Part shown: positions 29,775 through 38,829 of the stretch, piece after piece
Layout of the letters: each line of letters starts with the position of its first letter
Numbering within the stretch: position 1 is the stretch's first letter
From: Elusimicrobia bacterium GWC2_64_44
GTDB taxonomy: Bacteria > Elusimicrobiota > Elusimicrobia > Elusimicrobiales > UBA9959
Assembly (NCBI GenBank): GCA_001799845.1
Contig: MGUG01000041.1
Span: 1-64,000, forward strand
Direction of reading: 5' to 3'
DNA length: 64,000 bases
Notes under the pieces: model-generated
The model's database searches: none
The model's input: only the letters and a program-made list of their open reading frames with translations
What the model was told of the DNA's origin: nothing
Program-made: the position numbers and the translations under genes

Positions 29775-31084
29775 TACTTCTTACCTCCCGCTTTGGCAGG
29801 CTTACAGGCCGGGGCGGCGGGCGCCGGGTTCAGCGCCATGGAGACCACGGCGGTCATGTGCGTCTCGGGGCCGTACACTTCTATCGGCAGGCCCAGCGTC
29901 TCGCCCAGCTTGCGCATGTTGGCGAGGCCTTCCTTGTAGTTGGGGCCGCCGCGGCGCACGTAGATCTTCACCTTGCCGTCCACCAGTTTGGCCTTGTACT
30001 CGGTCAGGGCCTTGATGATGCCCTTGAAGGTCTTGGCCACGTCGGTGAAGTTGGCTATGCCGCCGCCGATGATGAGCACCTTGCCGCGCGGGTCCTTCTT
30101 GCGCGTCATCAGGTCCAGGATGGTTTTGGCGTACTGGTAGGTGTCCTCGGCCGACGGGTCGCCGGAGTACTCGCCGTAGTTGGCGAGGTCCTTGGAGAAG
30201 CCCAGGTCGCAGACGGTGTCCGCGTAGATCACGGATGCGCCGCCGCCGGCCACCATGTTCCACACACGGCCTTCCGGATTCAGCATGGTCAGCTTGAGGC
30301 TCGCGCCGGTGCCTTCGTCTATCTTGCGGATGAATTCCTCCTCCTTGGTGTGCTTCTGGCCGAAGGAGGACGGGAATTCCAGGTCGCCCCAGATCTTGGT
30401 GCATTCAAAAGCGGCCGTGTCGTCCACGCGGGCCACCAGGTCCAGCGGCACTATCTCGTCGCCGCTGAAGGTGAAGGGATTGATCTCCAGGTAGGTGAAG
30501 TGGCCCTCGGCGTAGACCTTGTAGAGGGCGCGCACGAATTCCTCTATCTGGTCTTTCCGACGGCCGAACTCGGGCATATTGAGCTTCACCTCGTCGATGG
30601 AGGAGAGGACGGGGATCCGGGTCTCCTTCACCTTGTCCCAGTTCTCCTCGACGTAGATGCCGCCCTTGTTGGAAAGATATACCGTGTCGTAGTCGCGGTA
30701 GGCGCGGATGGCCACGTAGCACTCTTCGGCGTCCTCGGAGTGCGGGGTGAACGGCTCTATCATGAAGACGTTAAGTTCGCCCGTGGTCTTGCCCACCGTG
30801 ACGGTCTTGTTCATGCGCTCGGCGATCCACGCCCAGGCGGCTTTAAAGTCCTTGTTCAGGCACAGCAGGCCGTGTTTGCCGCGCTTGCCGAACAGCTGGT
30901 CGGGCTTGGCTACCAGCTTTTCCTTAAGCAGCCACGGGTGGTCTTTCACCAGCTTCTTGGGGTCGGTGGCGGGCGTAACGAGCGCCAGCTTCTCCGACTT
31001 GCCCTTGAAGGACGGTATGGTCTTGGCCAGCCCGTCGAACAGTATCTTCTTGCCTTCGTATTCTCTTATTCCTCTTTGTGCCAT
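29774..31084 (-). CDS. aclB: ATP-citrate lyase small (ATP-grasp) subunit
   Basis: MAQRGIREYEGKKILFDGLAK ... LVAKPDQLFGKRGKHGLLCLNKDF ... LEINPFTF ... IWGDLEFPSSFGQ; start at ATG 31084, not the upstream in-frame artefact. Confidence 0.92.
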   Translation of the reverse strand: MAQRGIREYEGKKILFDGLAKTIPSFKGKSEKLALVTPATDPKKLVKDHPWLLKEKLVAKPDQLFGKRGKHGLLCLNKDFKAAWAWIAERMNKTVTVGKTTGELNVFMIEPFTPHSEDAEECYVAIRAYRDYDTVYLSNKGGIYVEENWDKVKETRIPVLSSIDEVKLNMPEFGRRKDQIEEFVRALYKVYAEGHFTYLEINPFTFSGDEIVPLDLVARVDDTAAFECTKIWGDLEFPSSFGQKHTKEEEFIRKIDEGTGASLKLTMLNPEGRVWNMVAGGGASVIYADTVCDLGFSKDLANYGEYSGDPSAEDTYQYAKTILDLMTRKKDPRGKVLIIGGGIANFTDVAKTFKGIIKALTEYKAKLVDGKVKIYVRRGGPNYKEGLANMRKLGETLGLPIEVYGPETHMTAVVSMALNPAPAAPACKPAKAGGKK

Positions 31085-31092
31085 GGTGTCCT

Positions 31093-33018
31093 TTATTTGC
31101 CGGTAGTATGGTTCAGCAGGCCGCCGGAGGCCAGTATGCCGCGCTGCCGCTCCGAGAGGGCGCAGACGCAGTCTATCTCCGCGCCGGTGCGCTCGTTGCG
31201 CAGCACCACGGGCAGCCCCTTGGCGAAAGCGTCGTGCCAGACCGCGCAGGTCAGCTTGTCGCCCTTCTGCACCTGGTCGTAGTCCGCCGGGTTGCTGAAC
31301 GTCAGCGGGGCGATGCCGAAGTTGATGAGGTTGGCCGCGTGGATGCGCTCGAAAGACTTGGCCAGCACGGCCTTTACGCCCAGGAACATCGGGCACATGG
31401 CCGCGTGCTCGCGGCTCGAGCCCTGCCCGTAGGACTCGCCGGCCACTATGATGTTATGCGACTTGCTCTTGAGGCAGCGGTCCGGGAAGGTCTTGTCCAC
31501 GTTCTCGAAGACGAACTGCGCGTACTTCGGGACATTGGAGCGGTACTTCAGCCGCGCGCCGGCGGGCATGATGTGGTCGGTGGTGACCTTGTCGCCGACG
31601 TGTATCATTACCTCGCCGTTGAGGGACTCCGGCATGCGGTCGTTCTTGGGCGGCTCGCCGATATTGGGGCCGCGGAACACCTCGGTCTTCCTCAGGGCCG
31701 CCGTGGGCTTGATGAACATAGAATCGTCGGCCAGGAACTCGTGCGGCTCGTGGACCTCCGGGAATTTCACGTGCGACTTGCGCGGGTCGGTGAACTTGCC
31801 GGTGAGGGCCGCCAGCGCGGCCACCTCGGGGCTAACAAGGTACACCTGCGCGTCGGCGGTGCCGCTGCGGGCCTCGAAGTTGCGGTTGGAGGTGCGCAGG
31901 CTGACGCCGCCGCTCTTGGGCGAGAAGTGGTTGCCGATACAGAAGCCGCAGGCGCTCTCCAGGATGCGGGCGCCGGCGCCTATCATGTCGGCCAGCGCGC
32001 CGTTCTTGGCGAGCATCTGCAGCACCTGGCGGGAGCCTGGGGCGATGCCCAGCGTAAGGCCGGGCGTCACGGTGTGGCCCTTAAGGATCGCGGCCACGGT
32101 CATCATGTCGCGGTAGGAGGAATTGGTGCAGGAGCCGATGCAGACCTGGTCCACGGCGGTGCCGGCGAGGTCGGCTATCTTCTTGACGTTGCCGGGGCTG
32201 TGGGGCGCGGCGGCCAGCGGCTCGATCTCGCAGAGGTCCAGCTCTATGACGCGGTCGTAGGCGGCGCCTTCGTCGGCCTTCAGCTCGGTCCAGTCGTCCT
32301 CGCGGCTCTGGGCCTTCATGAATTTCTTCGTCACGGAATCGGAGGGGAACACCGAGCAGGTCACGCCCATCTCGGCGCCCATGTTGGCGATGGTGGCGCG
32401 CTGCGGCACGGACAGGGTCTTCACGCCGGGGCCGCCGTATTCCAGCATCACGCCCACGTTGCCCTTGGTGGTCAGGAGCTCGAGCATCTTGAGGACCACG
32501 TCTTTGGCGGTCACCCACGGCTTGAGCTCGCCGGTGAGGTGCACCAGGTAAACTTTCGGGGCCGCCGTGTAGAACAGCCCGCCGCCCATGGCCACGGCCA
32601 CGTCGAGGCCGCCCGCGCCTATGGCCACCTGGCCTATGCCGCCGCCCGTAGGGGTGTGGGAATCCGAGCCCAGCAGCGTGGTGCCCGGCTTGCCGAAGCG
32701 CTCCAGGTGCACCTGGTGGCAGATGCCGTTGCCCGGGCGGGAGAACACCACGCCATAGCGGGCGGCCACGGTGCGCAGGTAGCGGTGGTCGTCGGCGTTC
32801 TCGAAGCCGACCTGCACCGTGTTGTGGTCGACGTAGGAGACCGAGAGGTCCGTTTTGATATCTTTGAGGCCCATGGCCTCGAACTGCAGGTAGGCCATGG
32901 TCCCGGTCGCGTCCTGCGTCAGGGTCTGGTCGATGCGGATGCCGATCTCGCGGCCTTTGACGTACTCGCCTTCTTTGAGATGGGAAACCAGGATCTTTTC
33001 GACGATGTTCTGTTTCAT
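31093..33018 (-). CDS. Aconitate hydratase
   Basis: GSDSHTPTGGGIGQVAIGAGGLDVA ... QVCIGSCTNSSYRDM ... GESYGQGSSREHAA. Confidence 0.95.
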   Translation of the reverse strand: MKQNIVEKILVSHLKEGEYVKGREIGIRIDQTLTQDATGTMAYLQFEAMGLKDIKTDLSVSYVDHNTVQVGFENADDHRYLRTVAARYGVVFSRPGNGICHQVHLERFGKPGTTLLGSDSHTPTGGGIGQVAIGAGGLDVAVAMGGGLFYTAAPKVYLVHLTGELKPWVTAKDVVLKMLELLTTKGNVGVMLEYGGPGVKTLSVPQRATIANMGAEMGVTCSVFPSDSVTKKFMKAQSREDDWTELKADEGAAYDRVIELDLCEIEPLAAAPHSPGNVKKIADLAGTAVDQVCIGSCTNSSYRDMMTVAAILKGHTVTPGLTLGIAPGSRQVLQMLAKNGALADMIGAGARILESACGFCIGNHFSPKSGGVSLRTSNRNFEARSGTADAQVYLVSPEVAALAALTGKFTDPRKSHVKFPEVHEPHEFLADDSMFIKPTAALRKTEVFRGPNIGEPPKNDRMPESLNGEVMIHVGDKVTTDHIMPAGARLKYRSNVPKYAQFVFENVDKTFPDRCLKSKSHNIIVAGESYGQGSSREHAAMCPMFLGVKAVLAKSFERIHAANLINFGIAPLTFSNPADYDQVQKGDKLTCAVWHDAFAKGLPVVLRNERTGAEIDCVCALSERQRGILASGGLLNHTTGK

Positions 33019-33156
33019 GGAGTGCTCCTTAAGAAGAACTTTGAACCTGCGCCGGGCCGGAAGCCAGGGGCTTAAACGCCGTGAGTATATTCTCTCATAA
33101 TAAAAGGGATTTTGCCATTGACGAAAGGCAACCCCGCTTTTTAATAGAATAGAGGG

Positions 33157-34179
33157 ATGACTACGCCCGCCCTGCCCGACCTGCGCGGCCTGACCCGCCT
33201 CGAGCTGGCCGCCGCCCTGTCGGCCCTGGGCGAGAAGCCCTCACACGCCGAGGCCGTCTTCCTGGCGGTGCACCGCGGCAAGACCGCGCCCGGCGGCGCG
33301 CTCTGGAACGTCCCGCCGCGGGTCTGCGCCGCGCTGGACAAAGCTTTCTCCCTGTCTCCGCTGCCGGTGCCCGAGCGCCGTCAGGTCTCGAAGGACGGCA
33401 CCAAAAAACTGCTTTTTCGCTTCACGGGAGGCACGCCGGCCGAATGCGTGGTGCTGCCCGCCAAGGACCGGCTGGTGGCCTGCCTCTCTTCGCAGTCCGG
33501 CTGCTCCTGCGGCTGCACCTTCTGCGCCACCGGCGCCCTCGGGCTGAAGCGCTCTCTCACCGCGGTAGAGATCCTCGCCCAGTTCGAGGCCTGTCTGAAG
33601 GAGGCGGGAACGCTGAACAGCCTGGTCTTCATGGGCATGGGGGAGCCGTTCCTGAACTGGGAGAACGTGAAGCGGGCGATATTGATCCTATCCGACAGCC
33701 GGGGCCGCCATTTCCCGCAGGCCAAGATGACGGTTTCCACCGTGGGCGTGATCCCGGTGATAGAGGAGCTAACGGCCTCCGACCTGCGGGTGCGGCTGGC
33801 CGTCTCCGTGGTGGCGGCCGACGAGGAGCAGCGCGCCCGCCTGGCCCCGATGGAGAAACTTTACCCGCTGCGCCGGGTGCTGGAGGCGGTGCGCGCCTAT
33901 TGCGCCGCGCGCAAAGCCCTGGTGATGTTCGAATATATCCTGTTCCCAGGCGTCAACGACCGCCCGGCCGATTCGGCGCTGCTGGCCCGGCTGGTAGGCG
34001 ACATCCCCGGCCGCGTGAACCTCATTCCCTACAACCCCCCCGGCGGGCCCGGCGGCGAGACGCCGCGCGTCAAGGAATTCCAGCTGGAGCTCATCCGCGC
34101 CGGGGTGCGCACCTACCTGCGCCCGGAGAAAGGCGCAGACATAGCCGCCGCCTGCGGGCAGCTGGCGGCCGGCGCCTGA
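33157..34179 (+). CDS. rlmN: 23S rRNA (adenine-2503-C2)-methyltransferase RlmN-like radical SAM enzyme
   Basis: CLSSQSGCSCGCTFCATGALGLKRSLTAVEI ... LVFMGMGEPFLNWENV. Confidence 0.9.
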   Translation: MTTPALPDLRGLTRLELAAALSALGEKPSHAEAVFLAVHRGKTAPGGALWNVPPRVCAALDKAFSLSPLPVPERRQVSKDGTKKLLFRFTGGTPAECVVLPAKDRLVACLSSQSGCSCGCTFCATGALGLKRSLTAVEILAQFEACLKEAGTLNSLVFMGMGEPFLNWENVKRAILILSDSRGRHFPQAKMTVSTVGVIPVIEELTASDLRVRLAVSVVAADEEQRARLAPMEKLYPLRRVLEAVRAYCAARKALVMFEYILFPGVNDRPADSALLARLVGDIPGRVNLIPYNPPGGPGGETPRVKEFQLELIRAGVRTYLRPEKGADIAAACGQLAAGA

Positions 34180-34354
34180 CCGATCGCGCCGGCTCCGCCG
34201 CGTTCCTAAAGGGCCCAGCCGGGCCTGGGTCATAATACTTCGGTCGGCTGGGCCTCCCGCCTCTATTTGTCTCCTGCCGCTATTGGATAAAATTATCGAA
34301 AGCAACCCAGGGTAAGTCCTTTTAACCGGAAGCATTTCGCAAGGAGACAATTCA

Positions 34355-35476
34355 ATGAAGAAGGAAATCGCAGTGGTTTTCGCGGCGCTGATGACGGTAT
34401 CGGCCGCGGCGCGCGCCGCGGAGGTTAATTTCGACGGCGCCAAGTCCGGCGGCCTGGACACTTTCCTGGACGTAGCCGCCATAGTGGCCGACCTGGCCGG
34501 CGACCGGCCCCAGCCTGGCCATCCCGGGAGCCATCCGCCCCCGCCCCAGCACCCCGGCGGCAACCCCGGCGGTCATCCCGGCGGCCATCAGCCCCCTCCG
34601 CCTCCTCCCCCGCAGCCCTGGAATCCCGGGCATACGCAGCCCGGTCATCCCGGCGGCCACCAGCCGCCCCCGCCTTACAACCCCGGCCACCCGGTGCCGC
34701 CCCCGTATAATCCCGGCTGGAACCATAACCCGCCGCCCCCGCCCCCTTCGCAGTATCACTTCGGCGGCTACCGCGACAGCTGCCGCACCATGGAGTTCAA
34801 CGCGCAGAGCCCGCTCAGCCAGACGCTGGACCTGCTCCTCGAGGAATACGGCGAAGAGTGCCAGGCGTCCCACTACGGCGGCTACCAGCACTGCCGGCCC
34901 TCTTCCAACTACCACAAGCGCAAGGTGACCGTGAACGTGGGTCCGCGCCACCTGGAGGCCTGGGAGACGGAGCGCCTCGAAGTCTGCATGAAGGGCCCCA
35001 AGTACGTGACGGTGGACACCGCCGGCATGGTCTATGAGTACGCCGTGACCGAGCGCAGAGACGACGGGCTGTTCCGCCGCGCCACCATCTTCACGCTGAC
35101 CCCCGGCGCCAAGAAGCCGGCCCAGCCCTCCTCGAAGGAGCTGTCGATGGAGTTCGCGGGCGTGACCGCCTCCGGCGACGTGCGCCTGATCCTCAAGGAT
35201 AACCGCGCCGACTACTTCCGCGGCGAGAGGATCACCATCACCGCCGACGGCATGAATATCCCCGAGATAAACCAGAACATGCCCGTAGATCAGCTGCTGG
35301 GTTCCTTCGTGAAGTTCAACGTCACGAAGGCTTTCGACACGGCCGCCGCTTACGAGCTGAAGCTGCTGGACGCGCCGAAGCCCGGCAAGTACGTGGTCAC
35401 GCTGAAGTTCTTCCGCTCCGGCCCGCTGTCCTCCGGCGCCGAAGCCAGCACGATGGAATACTTCGAGATCCGCTGA
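34355..35476 (+). CDS. Secreted protein with Pro/Gly/His-rich N-terminal region
   Basis: Signal peptide MKKEIAVVFAALMTVSAAARA; low-complexity PGHPGSHPPPPQHPGGNPGGHPGGHQPPPPPPP; SD aaggaga before ATG. Confidence 0.85.
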   Translation: MKKEIAVVFAALMTVSAAARAAEVNFDGAKSGGLDTFLDVAAIVADLAGDRPQPGHPGSHPPPPQHPGGNPGGHPGGHQPPPPPPPQPWNPGHTQPGHPGGHQPPPPYNPGHPVPPPYNPGWNHNPPPPPPSQYHFGGYRDSCRTMEFNAQSPLSQTLDLLLEEYGEECQASHYGGYQHCRPSSNYHKRKVTVNVGPRHLEAWETERLEVCMKGPKYVTVDTAGMVYEYAVTERRDDGLFRRATIFTLTPGAKKPAQPSSKELSMEFAGVTASGDVRLILKDNRADYFRGERITITADGMNIPEINQNMPVDQLLGSFVKFNVTKAFDTAAAYELKLLDAPKPGKYVVTLKFFRSGPLSSGAEASTMEYFEIR

Positions 35477-35493
35477 TCCGGAGGCAAAAGACG

Positions 35494-35525
35494 AACCCCG
35501 CGCCCTCGGCGCGGGGTTTTTCTTT
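35494..35525 (+). terminator. Rho-independent terminator
   Basis: AACCCCGCGCC ctc GGCGCGGGGTTTTTCTTTT. Confidence 0.9.
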
Positions 35526-35543
35526 TCCGCGCCGGGGGGCGCG

Positions 35544-36137
35544 CTATTCTTTGATGTAGACCCTGATAGGAAGGCCGCCGCAGCCGCAGGTGCGGCTCTC
35601 TTTCCAGTTGGGGAATTTGTAGACGAGGGAGATCACCCTTGCGCCGGGCTTCAGTTCCTTTTGAAGCTTCGCCTCCAGGGTCGCCAGTACCTCGCCGCTG
35701 AGGTAGCAGAAGACGGCGTCCGCGCCGGACAGGTCATGCCAGCGGAAATCCCCCAGTTTTATCTCGGCGCCGGAGCGCCACAGCAGGCCGCGGACGCGCG
35801 CCAGCAGGTAGACCAGCGGCGACAGCTCCACCCCGACGCCTTTCACCCCGTAGTCACGGACGGCCAGGTAGACCACGCGCCCGTCGCCGCAGCCTATGTC
35901 GTAGACGGTCTCGCCGGGCTTCAGGCCGGCCGCCTCGGTCATGGCTCGGGCGGCCTCCATGGAAGCCGGCACGAAGGGCGCTCCGAAGATGAAGGCGGCC
36001 AGGCTGGGCGCGGCCAGCACCACCAGGGCCCAGAACAGCCAGCCCTCGCGGCGGAATTTATAGGCGAGGACCAGCAGCGCCGCCATTACGGCGAACACCA
36101 GCAGGATCAGCAGGAAATCTTTTAGCCGTGTCTTCAT
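35544..36137 (-). CDS. Membrane-anchored class I SAM-dependent methyltransferase
   Basis: N-terminal hydrophobic segments; GETVYDIGCGDGRVVYLAV motif I. Confidence 0.85.
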   Translation of the reverse strand: MKTRLKDFLLILLVFAVMAALLVLAYKFRREGWLFWALVVLAAPSLAAFIFGAPFVPASMEAARAMTEAAGLKPGETVYDIGCGDGRVVYLAVRDYGVKGVGVELSPLVYLLARVRGLLWRSGAEIKLGDFRWHDLSGADAVFCYLSGEVLATLEAKLQKELKPGARVISLVYKFPNWKESRTCGCGGLPIRVYIKE

Positions 36138-36138
36138 G

Positions 36139-36885
36139 TCAGGCTTTTTGCGCCAGGCAGATCAGGCGCACGCTGCCGCTCTTGAGCGGCTCGCCGCGGA
36201 AGCCCCCCCAGAACCTGAGCGGCCTGAGCCCGGCCGCTTTCAGCGCGGCGCTCAGCCGCGGCCTGTCGTAGAGCCGGGTAAAGAAAGTGCGGCTCACGGC
36301 CCGCCCGCCCCGCTTGGGCAGCCGGGTCCAGGTGTTGTGCGTGCCGTCCGCGGTCAGCTCCACGGCCTCCAGCAGGAAATGATCCTCCATCTCCCACCAT
36401 TCGCGCGACCTGAAGCTCTTGCGCACATAGGCGCCGTTGATCACGTCCAGCAGGAAAAGTCCGCCGGGCTTCAGCGCGCGGGCGACGCCTTTGAGCGTCC
36501 TGAGGTCGTCGTTGAAGTTCAGGAAGTAGCCGAAGCTGGTGAATAAATTCACCACTGCGTCGAACTCGCCCAGGAACTCCAGCCGCCGCATGTCGCCGCG
36601 CAGCAGGCGCAGCGATATTCTGCGTTTTTTCGCCAGCGCCGCCGCTTCCTTTAGGTACTCGGCCGAGAGATCATAACCGGTTACCGCCAGCCCGCGCCGC
36701 GCGAATTCCGCGGCGTGTCTTCCCGGCCCGCAGCACAGGTCCAGCAGGGCTGAGCCCTTTTTTAGTTTAAGCTGTTTGAGGATGAAGGCCGCCTCGGCGG
36801 GGGCGTGGGCCAGGGCCGCCGGGGAGGCGGGGTTGTAGAAGGAGTTCTTGAAAAAATCCCCGTGCCAGTCGCGGCGCGCTCTCAT
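36139..36885 (-). CDS. Class I SAM-dependent methyltransferase
   Basis: GSALLDLCCGPGRHAAEFARRGLAVTGYDLS motif I. Confidence 0.9.
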   Translation of the reverse strand: MRARRDWHGDFFKNSFYNPASPAALAHAPAEAAFILKQLKLKKGSALLDLCCGPGRHAAEFARRGLAVTGYDLSAEYLKEAAALAKKRRISLRLLRGDMRRLEFLGEFDAVVNLFTSFGYFLNFNDDLRTLKGVARALKPGGLFLLDVINGAYVRKSFRSREWWEMEDHFLLEAVELTADGTHNTWTRLPKRGGRAVSRTFFTRLYDRPRLSAALKAAGLRPLRFWGGFRGEPLKSGSVRLICLAQKA

Positions 36886-36957
36886 GGTCGCGCGCGCTAG
36901 CGGGGGCCTGTTTTGACGAGGTTCTTGCAGACGCCGGGCCCGGGCAGGTCCGCCATG

Positions 36958-37320
36958 TCAGTTCACGTCAGGCGCGGCGCCGGAGGCGTCCCCGCCCACG
37001 CCGACGCTGTCGGGGGCCTTCTTGGGCGCGGCTTTCTTGGGCGCGGCCTTTTTCTTGGCCGGCTTCAGTATCGGGTTGGCCTTCCTGTCGAACTTGTAGG
37101 TCTCCGTCTTGTCGACGGAGTTGAACTTATATTCGGAGACGGGCGCGGGCTTCTTCTTCTTTTTTGCCTTCTTCTTGGGCGCGGGCTTCTTCGCGGCAGG
37201 CTTGGGCGCGTCCTCGGCGGCGGTCTCGCCCGCGGGCGCGGCCGCGTCCTCGGCGAAGGCCGGCAGGCACAGGGCGGCCGGCAGCAGCAGGGCTAGCAGC
37301 AGGATGAGTTTTTTCTTCAT
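36958..37320 (-). CDS. Small secreted Lys/Ala/Pro-rich protein
   Basis: MKKKLILLLALLLPAALCLPAFAE signal peptide; AKKPAPKKKAKKKKKPAP and PAKKKAAPKKAAPKKAP tracts; start overlaps the folD stop (ATGA). Confidence 0.7.
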   Translation of the reverse strand: MKKKLILLLALLLPAALCLPAFAEDAAAPAGETAAEDAPKPAAKKPAPKKKAKKKKKPAPVSEYKFNSVDKTETYKFDRKANPILKPAKKKAAPKKAAPKKAPDSVGVGGDASGAAPDVN

Positions 37321-38213
37321 GTGAGTATTATTCCTTTCTCTTTTTTCGGGGCCAGCTCCGCGGCCCGCACCGTGGCCTCGAGCAGGCAGGCCAGGGTCAC
37401 GGGGCCCACGCCTCCGGGCACCGGCGTCGCGGCCGCGGCGTGCCCTTCCAGGGCCGCGTAGTCCGCGTCCCCGCACATCTTGCCGAAGTCGTCGAAATTG
37501 GTGCCCACGTCTATCACGGTGGCCCCGGCGGGCAGCATGTCCCGCTTGAGCCACTTGGCCTTGCCGGCCGCGGTGATGACGAGGTCGGCGCGGCCGAAGA
37601 TCTCGGCTATGTTCTTCGTGCGCGTATGGCAGATGGTCACGGTGGCGTCGAGCGTGACCAGCATCTGCGCCAGCGGTTTGCCCACCACCGAGGAGCGCCC
37701 GGCCAGCGCTACGTTCATGCCGGCGGGGTCTATCCCGTGGAATTTAAGCAGGCGGATGACGGCCAGGGCGGTGCAGGGCGAGAAGAACCCTCCCTCCTCC
37801 ACTTCCTGGAATTTCCTGGCGATGAACAGCCGGCCCATGTTCAGCGTGGACAGGCCGTCCACGTCCTTGGCCGCTGGCACGGCGTCCCAGGTCTCGCGGG
37901 TCTCGAAGCCGTCGGGCAGGGGGCGCTCTATCATGATGGCGTCGTAAGCGGGGTCCGCGCCCAGGCGGGCCAGCAGTTCCTTGAAGGCCGGGTAGCCCTC
38001 TTCCGCCCGCGGGGCGAACAGCTTCACCGCGATGCCGAGCTTTTCGCAGGCCGCTATCTTGCGCTTCACATAGACGGCCGACGGAGAGTCGGCGAAGTAG
38101 TTGATGATGGCCAGCGACGGCGGGCGGCCCAGCCGGGCCTTCACCGCGCCGACGCGGGCGGGCAGCGCGCCGAGTATTTCGGCCGAGAGGGTTTTGCCTT
38201 CGAGTATTTTCAT
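37317..38213 (-). CDS. folD: Methylenetetrahydrofolate dehydrogenase/cyclohydrolase
   Basis: PCTALAVIRLLKFHGIDPAGMNVALAGRSSVVGKPLAQMLVTLDATVTICHTRT; PVPGGVGPVTLACLLEAT. Confidence 0.93.
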   Translation of the reverse strand: MKILEGKTLSAEILGALPARVGAVKARLGRPPSLAIINYFADSPSAVYVKRKIAACEKLGIAVKLFAPRAEEGYPAFKELLARLGADPAYDAIMIERPLPDGFETRETWDAVPAAKDVDGLSTLNMGRLFIARKFQEVEEGGFFSPCTALAVIRLLKFHGIDPAGMNVALAGRSSVVGKPLAQMLVTLDATVTICHTRTKNIAEIFGRADLVITAAGKAKWLKRDMLPAGATVIDVGTNFDDFGKMCGDADYAALEGHAAAATPVPGGVGPVTLACLLEATVRAAELAPKKEKGIILT

Positions 38214-38219
38214 GTTGTG

Positions 38220-38250
38220 AAAAGGGCGGCCTCCTGGCCGCCCTTAGCGC
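38220..38250. terminator. Hairpin terminator
   Basis: AAGGGCGGCC tcct GGCCGCCCTT. Confidence 0.6.
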
Positions 38251-38264
38251 TTAAGCCGGCCGGC

Positions 38265-38792
38265 TTATTCCTCGTCCTCGACGTAGATGGAGCCGTTGAG
38301 GTAGCCGGAGCCGCTGAGGGTGAAGTAGCTGGAGGACGGCCAGCCCGAGACGGAGATGCTGCCGTTCATGCTGGTGGAGCCCACCATCTTGCCGTTGCGG
38401 TAGAAGGTGACGTAGAGGTTGGGCCAGACGCTCTGGAAGACGTGCTGGTTGGGGCGCACCCACAGCGAGACCGAGGTGTTGACGTAGGTGTTGTTGCTGG
38501 TGACCTTGCCGGAGGAGTCGCGGAAGGTGGCCCAGCCGGTCAGGTTCACGCTGGTGAAGCCGCCGTCGTTGCCGGGCATCCAGCCGTTGCCGTTGAGGTT
38601 CACGTAGCCGGAGACCTGCACGTACTGGCCGGTCTTCGCCACGCGGGCCGGCTTCGGGGCGGCGGGCAGCTCCACTTTGGGGGCGGCGACGGACACCTGG
38701 TCGAGGGCGTCGGCGGCGTTGAGCTTGAAGTCCGAGGCGTGCAGGCTGCCCGCGAGGAAAGCGCAGGCGGCGGTCAAAATAAGTTTTTTCAT
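38265..38792 (-). CDS. Secreted hypothetical protein
   Basis: MKKLILTAACAFLAGSLHAS signal peptide; Gly/Ser/Asn-rich beta-type region. Confidence 0.75.
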   Translation of the reverse strand: MKKLILTAACAFLAGSLHASDFKLNAADALDQVSVAAPKVELPAAPKPARVAKTGQYVQVSGYVNLNGNGWMPGNDGGFTSVNLTGWATFRDSSGKVTSNNTYVNTSVSLWVRPNQHVFQSVWPNLYVTFYRNGKMVGSTSMNGSISVSGWPSSSYFTLSGSGYLNGSIYVEDEE

Positions 38793-38829
38793 GTTACCCT
38801 CCATCTAAACCTGCCCTAATTATACCAAA

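Noticed and set aside
29774-31396. 540-aa version of the ATP-grasp ATP-citrate lyase subunit
   Set aside because: The first ~104 residues overlap the aconitase 3' end in another frame; the family-typical start is MAQRGIREYEGKK at 31084
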